A DNA stretch of 64,000 nucleotides from Mycolicibacterium lutetiense (GTDB lineage: Bacteria > Actinomycetota > Actinomycetes > Mycobacteriales > Mycobacteriaceae). Location: positions 372,001-436,000 of the forward strand of contig NZ_JAGIOP010000001.1 of the NCBI RefSeq assembly GCF_017876775.1, given 5' to 3'. The position numbers were made by a program, and so were the translations under genes. This document shows positions 40,787 to 49,759 of the stretch, in pieces (the first letter of the stretch is position 1; every line of letters begins with the position of its first letter). The notes under the pieces are model-generated. The model was given only the letters and a program-made list of their open reading frames with translations, searched no databases and was not told the origin of the DNA.

Positions 40787-41034
40787 GACTCGCGGACGAA
40801 CGCGCCTGGCAATCGCGAGCGAAATGCCGTGATCATGCCACCGACGTGTTCTTCCCAGATCGCGTCGGCCGCACTGGCCTGCGCCAGCGGGAAGAGACGG
40901 CCAAACGGATCTGCCGCGAGTGCCCGGTGCTGTCGGTCTGCCGGGAACACGCACTGCGCTTGCCGGAGGACCACGGTGTCTGGGGTGCGATGACGGCCGC
41001 CGAACGAAGCAAGGCGCGGGCAACCGGCAGCTGA
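40780..41034 (+). CDS. WhiB-family iron-sulphur regulator
   Basis: The 84-residue WhiB has Cys in SRAKCRDHATDVFFPD, C-x2-C-x5-C in RICRECPVLSVCREHAL, and the turn DHGVWGAMTAAER, so all four Fe-S ligands and the G-V-W-G motif are present. It acts by binding sigma-A region 4 in known homologues. ATG 40780 lies 7 bp inside phoU, so the two are translationally coupled. Which WhiB class it is cannot be decided by eye. Confidence 0.92.
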   Translation: MLRLADERAWQSRAKCRDHATDVFFPDRVGRTGLRQREETAKRICRECPVLSVCREHALRLPEDHGVWGAMTAAERSKARATGS

Positions 41035-41039
41035 CCCGC

Positions 41040-41879
41040 TTACCAGACCCGCACGTAGTCCACGAGCATGTCGGCCGGGTAGGTACCCCCGCTGGGGTCT
41101 TCTCCGCCGGATCCCGCGATCGCCAGGTTCAACACCACGAACATCGTGTAGCCGGGCTGGCTGAACGGCCAATCAGGCAGCTGGCTCGCCGAGACCTCGA
41201 AGTAGGGCTTCGCACCTTCGGTGTAGTCCTGCCAGAAACGCGCGCCGCTGGCGTCCCACTGGGTTCGCCACGTGTGCCAGCCGGAGTCGACGGCGATGTT
41301 GTGGGTTTCCCATTCGCCGCCGTTCGACTTGGCGTGCACGGTGGTGGCCGACGGCCATTTGCCGTTGCCGTACCACTCGACGATGTCGAGTTCGCCCTCG
41401 CCCAGGGTGCCCAGCCAGAACGCCGGCCAGGCTCCCGGGGTCAGGCAGTTGAACTTGATCCGGGCTTCCCAGGTATGCCCGGCACCGCCCTCCCACACGC
41501 TCGCCAGCTTGGCGCCGTAGTAGGCGTCGCCTTCCTTCGTGGCCCGGATGACGAGATTCCCCTTGCCGTCGAGGAAGACGTTCTTCCGGTCATTGCGGTA
41601 CTGCCCGATGCGGCCGGGCTGTTCCCAGTAGGTGGGCTCCTTGAAGGTTTCGCGGGCCTTGGCGATGGTCCACTTCGACCCGTTCGGTGCCGAGCCGGCC
41701 GCGCCGTCGAATTCATCGGCGAACACGTAGTTCACCGCAGCCTGCGGCGCCGCCGGGGCGGGAACACGCGGTGTCTGGGGCTTGGTCGGGAGGGCATTGG
41801 CTACTGGGGCCGGCATCGCTGCCGCAATCACGCCCAGACCCGACAGCGCCATCATTTTTCGACGATCCATGTTGGCCAT
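41040..41879 (-). CDS. Secreted glycoside hydrolase family 16 (beta-glucanase-like)
   Basis: The 279-residue product starts MANMDRRKMMALSGLGVIAA, a probable Tat/Sec signal, then a proline-rich linker. The GH16 fold shows FADEFDGAAGSAPNGSKWTI, WEARIKFNCLTPGAWPAFWL and the catalytic ELDIVEWYG (nucleophile and acid/base Glu), with HNIAVDSGWHTWRTQWD. Mycobacterial homologues such as Rv0315 are secreted. The stop faces the whiB stop with 5 bp between. Confidence 0.93.
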   Translation of the reverse strand: MANMDRRKMMALSGLGVIAAAMPAPVANALPTKPQTPRVPAPAAPQAAVNYVFADEFDGAAGSAPNGSKWTIAKARETFKEPTYWEQPGRIGQYRNDRKNVFLDGKGNLVIRATKEGDAYYGAKLASVWEGGAGHTWEARIKFNCLTPGAWPAFWLGTLGEGELDIVEWYGNGKWPSATTVHAKSNGGEWETHNIAVDSGWHTWRTQWDASGARFWQDYTEGAKPYFEVSASQLPDWPFSQPGYTMFVVLNLAIAGSGGEDPSGGTYPADMLVDYVRVW

Positions 41880-42010
41880 AGGGGACCACGATAGCCGTGC
41901 TGCGTGCGCGAGTACGGATTGAACGCTTTTGCCGGCGGGGAGTTCAGTTCAGAACATTTCCATAGGAAACGCTTCATCCCTGCTCAGCCAGCGCGGGGAC
42001 AGTGGGTTGC

Positions 42011-42265
42011 ATGACACTGATCGATTCTTTGCGCCGGGCCACACGGGGGCGCAGTGCGCTGACCGCCGGGCTGGTACTTGCCGGAGCGTTCGTCGCGCTC
42101 CTGCTCAGTGTCGCCGTCAGCGGGGAGTGGGCCACGGTGCTGGCCTCACTGGCCGGCTTCGCGACGGCCATCATGGTGATCGCCGCCGTGGCGACCAGCT
42201 GGGAACACGTCGTCGTCGACGCCCGCAGCGCCGGGTTGGTCGAATCCGAGGTCGAATACCGCTAA
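42011..42265 (+). CDS. Small membrane protein, 84 aa
   Basis: Two membrane helices (ALTAGLVLAGAFVALLLSVA and TVLASLAGFATAIMVIAAVA) and a short C-terminal tail (VVDARSAGLVESEVEYR). No named family is recognised; stress-induced small membrane proteins of mycobacteria have this shape. No strong ribosome site precedes ATG 42011. Confidence 0.65.
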   Translation: MTLIDSLRRATRGRSALTAGLVLAGAFVALLLSVAVSGEWATVLASLAGFATAIMVIAAVATSWEHVVVDARSAGLVESEVEYR

Positions 42266-42421
42266 CCGCCCGCCGGTTTGCCAGCTAAGGCGATCGCTGC
42301 TCAGCCGCTCCAACTCGAGCCACTGCAGTGCCAATTCTGCTGTGCCCGAGGCACCTTCGTGTGAGATGCTCTTCGCGTCAATTTGTGGGGCCGGGTCGAG
42401 GCGACTTCAGGGAGTGCGATC

Positions 42422-42844
42422 GTGAGACTTGTCATGGGCTTTATTCCGGCGATGGTTCTGGCCGGAACAGCTGTCGGTTTCGCGAGCCCGGCTGTTGCCG
42501 AAGAACTCAACGGCAGCTATCGCTATGACCACGATGGCCCGTCGACGTGGAGCACCTGGACCGCGACGTCTTGTGGCCAGGGTTGCGCCGACGTGGCTGC
42601 CACCGGCGGCGCGACGTGGGCGCCGTATGGCGGCCGGGCCCACCTGGACGGTGGACGCTGGACGATGGTGAGCCCGTGGCCCGACGCGGGGACCTGCGAG
42701 GGCACCCCGCTCACCGCATCACGCACGCTCTCCTGGGACGATGCGACACTGGCCGGCACGGGCTACGCCACCTGGGAGGCGAGCGACTGTGGTCCAGCTG
42801 AGCGCAGTGAGCGGTTCTCGTTCACCTTGACCAAGTTGTCGTAG
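42422..42844 (+). CDS. Secreted protein of unknown function, 140 aa
   Basis: GTG 42422 follows GGGAG by 7 nt. The signal peptide (IPAMVLAGTAVGFASPAVAE) is followed by a compact beta-rich domain with three or four cysteines (SCGQGCADV, DAGTCEGTPL, EASDCGPAER) and many tryptophans. It resembles small conserved secreted mycobacterial proteins without known function. Confidence 0.8.
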   Translation: MRLVMGFIPAMVLAGTAVGFASPAVAEELNGSYRYDHDGPSTWSTWTATSCGQGCADVAATGGATWAPYGGRAHLDGGRWTMVSPWPDAGTCEGTPLTASRTLSWDDATLAGTGYATWEASDCGPAERSERFSFTLTKLS

Positions 42845-42897
42845 CCCGAGCTGGTTTGACCGTGATTGACCACTTCGCTCTGCGATAGTCGTGGATT

Positions 42898-43575
42898 GTG
42901 GGTAGTCAGAACATGCACTACTGGCGACGTGCCTTCTGGGCGCTCGTGGGTGTGGCGGTCCTGGGTCTCGGGTCGGCCGTGTTGCGCGTCGCGCAGGTGG
43001 GCGTGGATCCCTACACCGCGGCCAACATCGGCATCAGCAACACGATCGGCCTGGACCTCGGCACGTACCAGCTCATCAGCAACGCCGTGCTGCTGATCCC
43101 GGTGTTCTTCTTCGGCCGGATGTATATCGGGATCGGCTCGATCATCAACATGGTCATGACCGGCTACTTCGTTCAATGGTTCTCGGCCTTGCTGGGCCCA
43201 TTGGTTCCCGCCGATCCCGGACGCGTGCTGCAGGCCGCGATGTTCCTGGTCGGCATCACGTTGTTCGCGGCCGGTGCGTCGATGTACATGACCGCCGCTC
43301 TCGGTAACGCCCCCTATGACGCGATCGCGCCGATCATCGTCGACCACACGCGCCTCCCGTACCGGGTGGTGCGCGTGGCCCAGGACCTCGCGTTCGTCGC
43401 GTTGGCGTTGGCGTTCCACGGGCAGGTCGGCATCGGAACCGTGATGACCGCGTTCTTCGCCGGCCCGCTGATCGACTTCTTCACCGAGAAGGTCAACAAG
43501 CCGCTGATGAAGAAGGACCTGGCGTTACTCGAGGCATTTCAGCAGCGCGTGAAGACCACCCGCTGGCATTTCTGA
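42898..43575 (+). CDS. YczE/YitT-like membrane protein
   Basis: The 225-residue protein has about five membrane helices (ALVGVAVLGLGSAVLRVAQV ... VMTAFFAGPLIDFF). The pattern GVDPYTAANIGIS, GNAPYDAIAP and TRLPYRVVRVAQDL matches the YczE/YyaS/YitT family of integral membrane proteins of unknown function. A GTG start with GATAGT 8 nt upstream suggests a leaderless mRNA. Confidence 0.85.
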   Translation: MGSQNMHYWRRAFWALVGVAVLGLGSAVLRVAQVGVDPYTAANIGISNTIGLDLGTYQLISNAVLLIPVFFFGRMYIGIGSIINMVMTGYFVQWFSALLGPLVPADPGRVLQAAMFLVGITLFAAGASMYMTAALGNAPYDAIAPIIVDHTRLPYRVVRVAQDLAFVALALAFHGQVGIGTVMTAFFAGPLIDFFTEKVNKPLMKKDLALLEAFQQRVKTTRWHF

Positions 43576-43704
43576 CTGCGGCGTCGTCACCCACCGGAAT
43601 CGGTATAGAACGCTGTCCTAGCTGGTCAAATAATTTGACGGATCCGTGCCGGACCTTGCTGTGCAGAAAGGCGCCCTCTTGCGCCACTGACCTAGGATGC
43701 CCAG

Positions 43705-45969
43705 GTGGGAGCAGGATCCTGGCCGGCGCACATTCCGGTGGTGACGGTCGGACGGCCGGCCACCGCGCGTTCTGGTGTTCCCCGCCCCGATGTGACCCGC
43801 TTACTGCAGGACCGCACCGGCCTGGTCGTGGTGTCCGCGCCCGCGGGATACGGGAAGACCACCGCGGTGGCGCAGTGGGACGACGCCGATGAACGCCCAT
43901 TCGCGTGGGCGCGGCTGGACAACCTCGACAACGACCCCGCGCATCTGCTGTTGCACCTGGCCACGGCGCTGAACCAGGCCAAGCCCGTCGACCCGGCGGT
44001 GCTGAACTACCTGCAGGGCTCGGGCCGCGACGAATCCCAGCTGGTACCGGCACTCGTCCGGGCACTCGAAACCTGTGGGCCCATCGTGCTGGTGCTCGAC
44101 GACGTTCACGAGCTGTCGGCGAGTGCGGCCGCAGACACGTTGCGCGCCGTGGTGGACCTGGCCCCGAACTCGACGACGCTGGTGCTTCTCGGCCGGCAGA
44201 TTCCGGCGCTCGATCTGGCGCGACGCCGACTGCAGGGCTACGTCCTGGAGATCGGCATTCCGGAGCTGAAGCTGTCGGAATCCGAAGGTACGGCCGCGTT
44301 CGCGGCCCTGGGTGCCGGGATCGACAAGGCCACGATCACCCGGGTACTCGACAAATGCGAAGGCTGGGCGGCCGGTGTGGTCATGGCGGCGTTGGCATTG
44401 CGCGATGGCGCACCCGCCGACGCGGTGACCGGTCGGCACCGGCTGGTGGCCGACTACCTGATCGAGGAAGTGCTCAGTCAGCTCGAAGCAGGCACCGCAG
44501 CGTTTCTCATGGAATCAGCGGTGCTGGACAGATTCAGTGCCGACGAGCTCGATGCGTTGCTGGGACGTACCGATTCGGCCGCGATGCTCGACGCGATCAT
44601 CCGTTCCGGCAACATGTTTCTGGTTTCCCTTGACGCCCAAGGAATCTGGTACCGCTATCACCAACTCTTCGGAGATCTGTTGCGCGCGCGGCTGCATGAC
44701 CGGGATCCGGACCGGTTCCGCGAACTGGCGGCGAGGGCGGCAGATCGGCTGGCGCACGCCGGTGACGTCGACGGTGCGCTGACGCAGGCGCTGGCTGCCG
44801 ACGACCGCGCCCACGCGGCGGCGCTGGTGGGTATCGACGCCGTGCGGTTGGGATTCGACGGCCGCGTCGGCGTCCTGGCCCGGCGACTCAGCCTCATCGA
44901 TGAGCAGACCTTCACCGACTACCCCGACGCGGCGATCGCGCGGGCCTGGCTGGGCGTGGCTACCGGTGACGCCGAGTTGATCCAGCGGTCGCTGTTGACC
45001 GCGAGCGCGGCCGATACCGGCAAGCCACTCGCGGACGGCACACCGTCGGTCGATGTGGCTGCGGCGCTCATCGGTTCGATGGTCGGTGTCGGCGGTGTGA
45101 ATGAGGTCATTCGGCATGCCGAAACCGTCTGTGGCGCAGGTGATCACCTGGTCAACCCGTGGTGGGGTGCAGCCACCACGATGAAAGGCTCCGCCCTGGC
45201 CATGCTCGACGCACCCGAGCAGGCGCGGGCCACCCTGGAATCGGCGCTCCCGGTGATCGAAGACCTCCCCGGGTTTCAGGCTGCCGCGCTGGCGCATCTT
45301 GCCGCACTGGACCTCGGCGACGACGATCTGCCGGCAGCTGTCGAACACGCCGCGGCCGCGCGCTCGATCGTCGATTCACGAGACCTGTCCGACATGGTCC
45401 CGATGGTGGTGGTCTACGCGGTCGACGCCCTGGTCCGGGCCCGGCGCGGCGACGTCGCCGGGGCGCGCTCGGCCGTCCGCGCCACCGAACGGCTCGTCGA
45501 CCGGCTGGGTGACCTGTCCGCCCGCACCGCCCTGATGGCACATGTGCTGGTCGCCGGCACGGCGGTCGAGATCGACGACACCGAACTGTGCGACCGCCAC
45601 CTGGAGGAAGCGCAGCGCGCGCACCGGCGCGAGCCCGAGGCCGTCGGCATCGGGCAGGGCCTGGACCGTATTCGGGCTGTGTCGGCGGCCCGCGCGGCCC
45701 GTGGCGCCCGGCCGTCGTTGACGACGGCCGAGCTCAGGCTGCTGCCCTACCTGGCCACCCACCTGTCTCTGCAGCGCATTGCCGGTGAGCTGACGGTGGG
45801 CCGGGAAACACTGAAAAGCCAGGCCACCTCGATCTACCGCAAGCTCGCCGTCTCCTCCCGCGCCGCCGCAGTGGCCGAGGCGGCGCGGCTGGGACTGCTC
45901 AGTGAGACCGCGCGAGCCGCCGCGCGAACGGCAACAGCATCAGAAACTCGGCGATCAACACCACGGTGA
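43705..45969 (+). CDS. MalT-like LuxR-family STAND transcription regulator
   Basis: The 754-residue regulator has a P-loop SAPAGYGKTTAVAQW (about 44-58), LVLDDVHELSA (Walker B), a winged-helix region YRYHQLFGDLLRARL, a long TPR-like middle, and a C-terminal LuxR HTH (LTTAELRLLPYLATHLSLQR, VGRETLKSQATSIYRKL). MalT-type proteins bind ATP and an inducer and activate promoters. TAGGAT at 43693 lies 6 nt before GTG 43705, pointing to a leaderless start. Its last 71 bp overlap the convergent transporter gene. Confidence 0.9.
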   Translation: MGAGSWPAHIPVVTVGRPATARSGVPRPDVTRLLQDRTGLVVVSAPAGYGKTTAVAQWDDADERPFAWARLDNLDNDPAHLLLHLATALNQAKPVDPAVLNYLQGSGRDESQLVPALVRALETCGPIVLVLDDVHELSASAAADTLRAVVDLAPNSTTLVLLGRQIPALDLARRRLQGYVLEIGIPELKLSESEGTAAFAALGAGIDKATITRVLDKCEGWAAGVVMAALALRDGAPADAVTGRHRLVADYLIEEVLSQLEAGTAAFLMESAVLDRFSADELDALLGRTDSAAMLDAIIRSGNMFLVSLDAQGIWYRYHQLFGDLLRARLHDRDPDRFRELAARAADRLAHAGDVDGALTQALAADDRAHAAALVGIDAVRLGFDGRVGVLARRLSLIDEQTFTDYPDAAIARAWLGVATGDAELIQRSLLTASAADTGKPLADGTPSVDVAAALIGSMVGVGGVNEVIRHAETVCGAGDHLVNPWWGAATTMKGSALAMLDAPEQARATLESALPVIEDLPGFQAAALAHLAALDLGDDDLPAAVEHAAAARSIVDSRDLSDMVPMVVVYAVDALVRARRGDVAGARSAVRATERLVDRLGDLSARTALMAHVLVAGTAVEIDDTELCDRHLEEAQRAHRREPEAVGIGQGLDRIRAVSAARAARGARPSLTTAELRLLPYLATHLSLQRIAGELTVGRETLKSQATSIYRKLAVSSRAAAVAEAARLGLLSETARAAARTATASETRRSTPR

Positions 45970-46741
45970 TCATCACGACGACCTTCGGATCATCGAAGTT
46001 CTGGCCGGCGACTACGAACGCCGCGGCGGCGTTGCGCTGAGCGGTCCCGAGCGCCAGCACCTCCCGTGTCCCGGGACCGCCCATGAGCCAACCGATCCCG
46101 CCACAGATCACCGTGTAGATGACGGCCGCCAGGATGCCGAACGTGCCGAAAACCGACAGCACGCTGTTGAAATGGGCGGAGATCGTGAACACGATCACGA
46201 GAATCATGCTGACGGTGGACACCTTCGCGATCACCGGCTGAAGGCGGGCGGCCACGCCGGGACCGCGGGCCCGCAGCAGCAGGCCGGCGGACAGCGGGAT
46301 GAGCATCAGTACCACGAGCGACATCGCGATCTGGGCGGGGTTGACCGCGGCGCCCGAGACGAAGATCGGCAGGATCAGCGGCACATAGGCCACTGTGACC
46401 ACCATCAGGAGCACCATCAGGCCCACCGCGAAGGCCATGTCGGCCTTCGCGAACTCGGCGAGCTTGATCAGGAACGGTGCGCCGGCCGCGAGCCCGCACA
46501 ACAGCAGCCCGATCCCGAGCGGGTCGTCCAGATCGAACACCTGCCACAGCCCGAACGCGGCCAGCGGAGCCAGCACGAAGTTCGCGGCCAGCGACAGCGC
46601 GACCAGTCGAACATTCTTGAGCGGGGCCAAGATCTGGCCGACGGTCAAGCCCAGGCCGACCGCCAGGGTGCTCGATACGACGAAGAAGACGACGGCGATA
46701 TTCGACCCCCGCAAGAGGAGGTCGTTCATGCCTGCCCCCAT
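45899..46741 (-). CDS. Bile acid:sodium symporter (BASS) family transporter
   Basis: The 280-residue protein has about nine hydrophobic segments and BASS motifs: LRGSNIAVVFFVVSSTLAVG, CGLAAGAPFLIKLAEFAKAD and LALGTAQRNAAAAFVVAGQN. Such transporters move organic anions. The ATG 46741 overlaps the upstream gene stop (TGATG), so it is the last gene of the DyP operon; ATG 46729 is an alternative. The C-terminal 71 bp overlap the regulator on the other strand. Confidence 0.88.
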   Translation of the reverse strand: MGAGMNDLLLRGSNIAVVFFVVSSTLAVGLGLTVGQILAPLKNVRLVALSLAANFVLAPLAAFGLWQVFDLDDPLGIGLLLCGLAAGAPFLIKLAEFAKADMAFAVGLMVLLMVVTVAYVPLILPIFVSGAAVNPAQIAMSLVVLMLIPLSAGLLLRARGPGVAARLQPVIAKVSTVSMILVIVFTISAHFNSVLSVFGTFGILAAVIYTVICGGIGWLMGGPGTREVLALGTAQRNAAAAFVVAGQNFDDPKVVVMITVVLIAEFLMLLPFARRLARSH

Positions 46742-47748
46742 CAGGCCATCGTTACCAGGTTGCGCCAGAAGGACTTCAGGCTGTCACTGGCGCCGAACAG
46801 CGTCGTGAAGTGGGTTGAGTCGACGAGCACGATGTCACCGGCGCGGTCACCGGACGGCGGCATGTGGATCAGTGCGTTGAACTCGGTGTTACCGGCCAAG
46901 GTGAACGGATGCGGTCGGGTCTGGTCGATCAACTGCCGGCCCAGAACCCGAAGATCGGGCCCCTCGGGGGCGGTCAACTCGTAGTGCGGCAGGTGCGGGT
47001 GCAGGGCCAGCGTCGTGACGTCCTTCAGCAGGCCGGCGGAATCCAGATCCTGGAATCGGGTGAGCGGCACAATCTGTCTGGTGCCCTCGACCGTCGCCGG
47101 ACGCAGGCCCCAGGTGTTGTGCACCGGGATGTTCAGTCCGGTCAGCAGCGACCGGGCGTAGCCGCTGAAGCGCTGGATCCGCGGTGTCAGCGGATCACCG
47201 TGATGGAGGTACTCCATCTGCTGCTGTTCTTTGTCGTCGGTGAACCCGACGTCGTGATGCGGAGCCAGCATCAGGCAGGTGCCCTCGCGCTTCAACCACT
47301 GCTGGATCGCGGCGATCTCTTCCGGAGTCGCGGCCTCGTCGCCCAGTAGGTGGTCCAGGCCGAAGATCATCAGAGTGTCGGTGTCGTCCAGGATGCGCTC
47401 GTCGATCGGCAACCGGTACCCGGCCTGATCGACCCGCTGGAACACCGGCACCGGATGTCCGGTCGCTTCACCGGCCACCTCCTGAAAGGTCAAGGCAGAC
47501 CGGTGGAACAGTTCCAGCGTTCCGTCGATGCCCTGCAGGAATTCGTGCGGGTCGTACTCGGGTCCGGCATAGGCAGGCCAGGTCGCCAGGCGAACCTCAG
47601 TCATCGTGGAGAACCGGTTGTACAGCAGCGACGGGTCGCGCTGGACTTCCCACGGGTAGCTCCACGACCAGTAGATGGACACGCGCCGCTTGCCGTTGTG
47701 CGGGCGGGCGATGTGGGCCTGGTTGTAGGTACGGGCCGAGGTGCTCAT
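46741..47748 (-). CDS. Unknown protein with GATase/ThuA-like features, 335 aa
   Basis: ATG 47748 overlaps the DyP stop (ATGA). The product begins MSTSARTYNQAHIARPHNGK. It has VSIYWSWSYPWEVQRDPSLL, DDTDTLMIFGLDHLLGDEAA, then EEIAAIQQWLKREGTCLMLA, the strand-helix pattern of GATase-like (ThuA/DUF4350-type) folds, followed by PHHDVGF. No catalytic triad can be named with confidence. There is no signal peptide. Its place between a DyP-like protein and a transporter suggests a shared pathway. Confidence 0.72.
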   Translation of the reverse strand: MSTSARTYNQAHIARPHNGKRRVSIYWSWSYPWEVQRDPSLLYNRFSTMTEVRLATWPAYAGPEYDPHEFLQGIDGTLELFHRSALTFQEVAGEATGHPVPVFQRVDQAGYRLPIDERILDDTDTLMIFGLDHLLGDEAATPEEIAAIQQWLKREGTCLMLAPHHDVGFTDDKEQQQMEYLHHGDPLTPRIQRFSGYARSLLTGLNIPVHNTWGLRPATVEGTRQIVPLTRFQDLDSAGLLKDVTTLALHPHLPHYELTAPEGPDLRVLGRQLIDQTRPHPFTLAGNTEFNALIHMPPSGDRAGDIVLVDSTHFTTLFGASDSLKSFWRNLVTMA

Positions 47749-49121
47749 GCTGTCTCCTTGCTTCGTGGGGTCCCAATGTCTGTGAGGTAACGCAGCGCAC
47801 TCAAGCCGGGCAGGAAGAAGTACGCCCCGCCGCGCAGCGTGGTGAATGCAGGTATCCCTTTGTGTACCTTGCGAATCGGACGCTTCGGAATCTTGAAGTC
47901 CAACGTGCCGTCCTGGGTGCCGCAGATGGGGTCGTGCTCGTTGCCCAGCTCCTGGAACGACGTGTCGTTGATCCACACGTTCTGGGCGAACTCGAACTGA
48001 CGGACCAAGCTGGCGCAGATCAGGAACATCCCGACGCCGCGTTCCACCCCGTCGTCGGCGGCGCCGTCGGGTAGCGCCGGGCCGTAGGTGCCGCTGCGCC
48101 GGATCAGCCTGCGCCGATTCGGATTCGGCTCGGTGTCACGCGGGTTGAGCCGGCGTGCGTGCGCGCCGAGCGGACACGCGTAACCGTGCGGATCCATCTC
48201 GCCGTAGTCGAAATCGTTGTTGCGCATCGGATCCGCACCGAGCTCCGGATCGTCGTGCTCGGGCGCCAACACCAGAGGTGCACCGCTGCGCCAGCGGCCC
48301 ATGAACTTGGCGGCCAGCAGCTCCTCGTCTTCGTCTCCCTCGGCGTTCTGCCTCAGATAGTCGCGGAAGACCCCGACGTGTTCCTCCAGTCGGCGGTACG
48401 CCAGGTAACTGCCGTTGCGCGAAAGAGCCTCGGGTCTGGGCTGGTCCGCCACCAGGCCCTCCTCGTCGGGATAGCCGAGGAGGAACTCGCCCGGTTCCAA
48501 CGCCCCGCCGGAGCCGGGGATCAGTACCTCTCCGGAACCTTTCATCTGCGGCTGAGAAATCGGATCGCGGTAGCCGAAGTGATCGTGGTCGAACTCGAAG
48601 GGCGAGGTGGCGGCCAGGTCCAGATGGGACAGTGACCGCACCCCGGGGCAGCGGGTCAGCAGTGCATCGTGCTCACCGACGCACCGAACCCGCTCCTCCT
48701 CGTCCCGGGCGAACAGGATGACGATGGCGTGCAGATCGTCACCGGCGAGCCCGCCTAGCCAGTGTTCGGGCGCGGCCGCCCCGGTATCCCCGAGGATGTC
48801 GGCCCGCGACGCCATCCCTTCTCGGAACTCGTCGGGGAAACTCGCCAGCGACTCGTCGTCCAGACCCAGCGCACGCAACCCCTTCCAGGTGAAGGCCAGG
48901 TTCACCCAGCGCTTGAAGATATTGACCGTCTCGCGGACGTCGGTGGCCGACTGCACCAGGGGAACCATCTCGGCCAGCCAGGCCCGGCCCGCCTCGGGAG
49001 TGTCGAACGACAGGAACTCGTACCGACCGGTCAGGTGCGGTGTCCCGGTCAGCATGATGTGCTGGATATCGTCGAATTCGAGGGCGGTCATCGCATTTGG
49101 AGCCACAGCATGTGGTGTCAC
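47745..49121 (-). CDS. DyP-type peroxidase-like protein
   Basis: The 458-residue protein has the duplicated ferredoxin-like fold of DyPs. FGYRDPISQP replaces the usual G-x-x-D-G motif but keeps the Asp; the heme-ligand region is YACPLGAHARRLNPRD; the end is FTTLRGGAYFFLPG. DyPs oxidise dyes and phenolics with H2O2; here the last Gly of the motif is Pro, so activity may differ. GTG 49121 overlaps the preceding stop (GTGA). No twin-arginine signal or encapsulin-targeting tail is seen. Confidence 0.88.
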   Translation of the reverse strand: MTPHAVAPNAMTALEFDDIQHIMLTGTPHLTGRYEFLSFDTPEAGRAWLAEMVPLVQSATDVRETVNIFKRWVNLAFTWKGLRALGLDDESLASFPDEFREGMASRADILGDTGAAAPEHWLGGLAGDDLHAIVILFARDEEERVRCVGEHDALLTRCPGVRSLSHLDLAATSPFEFDHDHFGYRDPISQPQMKGSGEVLIPGSGGALEPGEFLLGYPDEEGLVADQPRPEALSRNGSYLAYRRLEEHVGVFRDYLRQNAEGDEDEELLAAKFMGRWRSGAPLVLAPEHDDPELGADPMRNNDFDYGEMDPHGYACPLGAHARRLNPRDTEPNPNRRRLIRRSGTYGPALPDGAADDGVERGVGMFLICASLVRQFEFAQNVWINDTSFQELGNEHDPICGTQDGTLDFKIPKRPIRKVHKGIPAFTTLRGGAYFFLPGLSALRYLTDIGTPRSKETA

Positions 49122-49681
49122 TGCATTTGGTCCAACATGTCGGAGAACGCTTCCTTGAGCCGCAACGCCTTCTTGACCTCCTCGGACGTGACGTACGGGT
49201 ACTCGCCGTACTCCAGGAAGCTGGGCACCTGATGGTCGCGGACGAACATGATGAAGGCCTCCGGATTGGTCTTCCAGTCCTCCGGGAAGCCCACCAGATG
49301 GGTGAAAGCCGTGGTGATGCCGGTCGAGCTGAACAGTTTGACGGCATCCTCGGTGTATTTGTCGAAGTCGGTGTCGAAAATGCCCTGGTACTGGAAATGC
49401 ACACCGGATCCGACGTCGAATAACTGCCAGCGCAGGTAGTGCAGCTTCAGCGGGGCGAGCACGTCCGGCTGCGCTGCGACGGCCGCCTCGAGCTGCTTGC
49501 CGTAATCGCGGATCGCCTGCTCATGGCCGTCGAGCACCTTGGCGATGATGTTGAAGCCGTAACAAGCGGGAGTGCGGGGAAAGGTAGGCCCGTACCGCCC
49601 CCGGGTCAATTCGAAATAGCCCTCTTTGGGGATGGCTAGAGCTGCTGGTCGGGACCAATCATTGCTTCCGTTGTGTGCCAT
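49118..49681 (-). CDS. Unknown protein heading the DyP operon, 187 aa
   Basis: The product has no recognised domain name, but KLHYLRWQLFDVGSGVHFQY, QGIFDTDFDKYTEDAVKLFS and FMFVRDHQ-like spacing suggest a dimeric alpha/beta-barrel (ferredoxin-like) fold like half of a DyP. It is coupled to the DyP gene by a 4-bp overlap. It may bind heme or act as a partner of the DyP; this is inference from position and fold pattern. Confidence 0.7.
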   Translation of the reverse strand: MAHNGSNDWSRPAALAIPKEGYFELTRGRYGPTFPRTPACYGFNIIAKVLDGHEQAIRDYGKQLEAAVAAQPDVLAPLKLHYLRWQLFDVGSGVHFQYQGIFDTDFDKYTEDAVKLFSSTGITTAFTHLVGFPEDWKTNPEAFIMFVRDHQVPSFLEYGEYPYVTSEEVKKALRLKEAFSDMLDQMQ

Positions 49682-49759
49682 GGCAACAACGATAAATACG
49701 CGAAGGTCTCACGTCGTCCCCCAATTCGGGGGATTATTTCCACCCGAAATACCGTCGCC

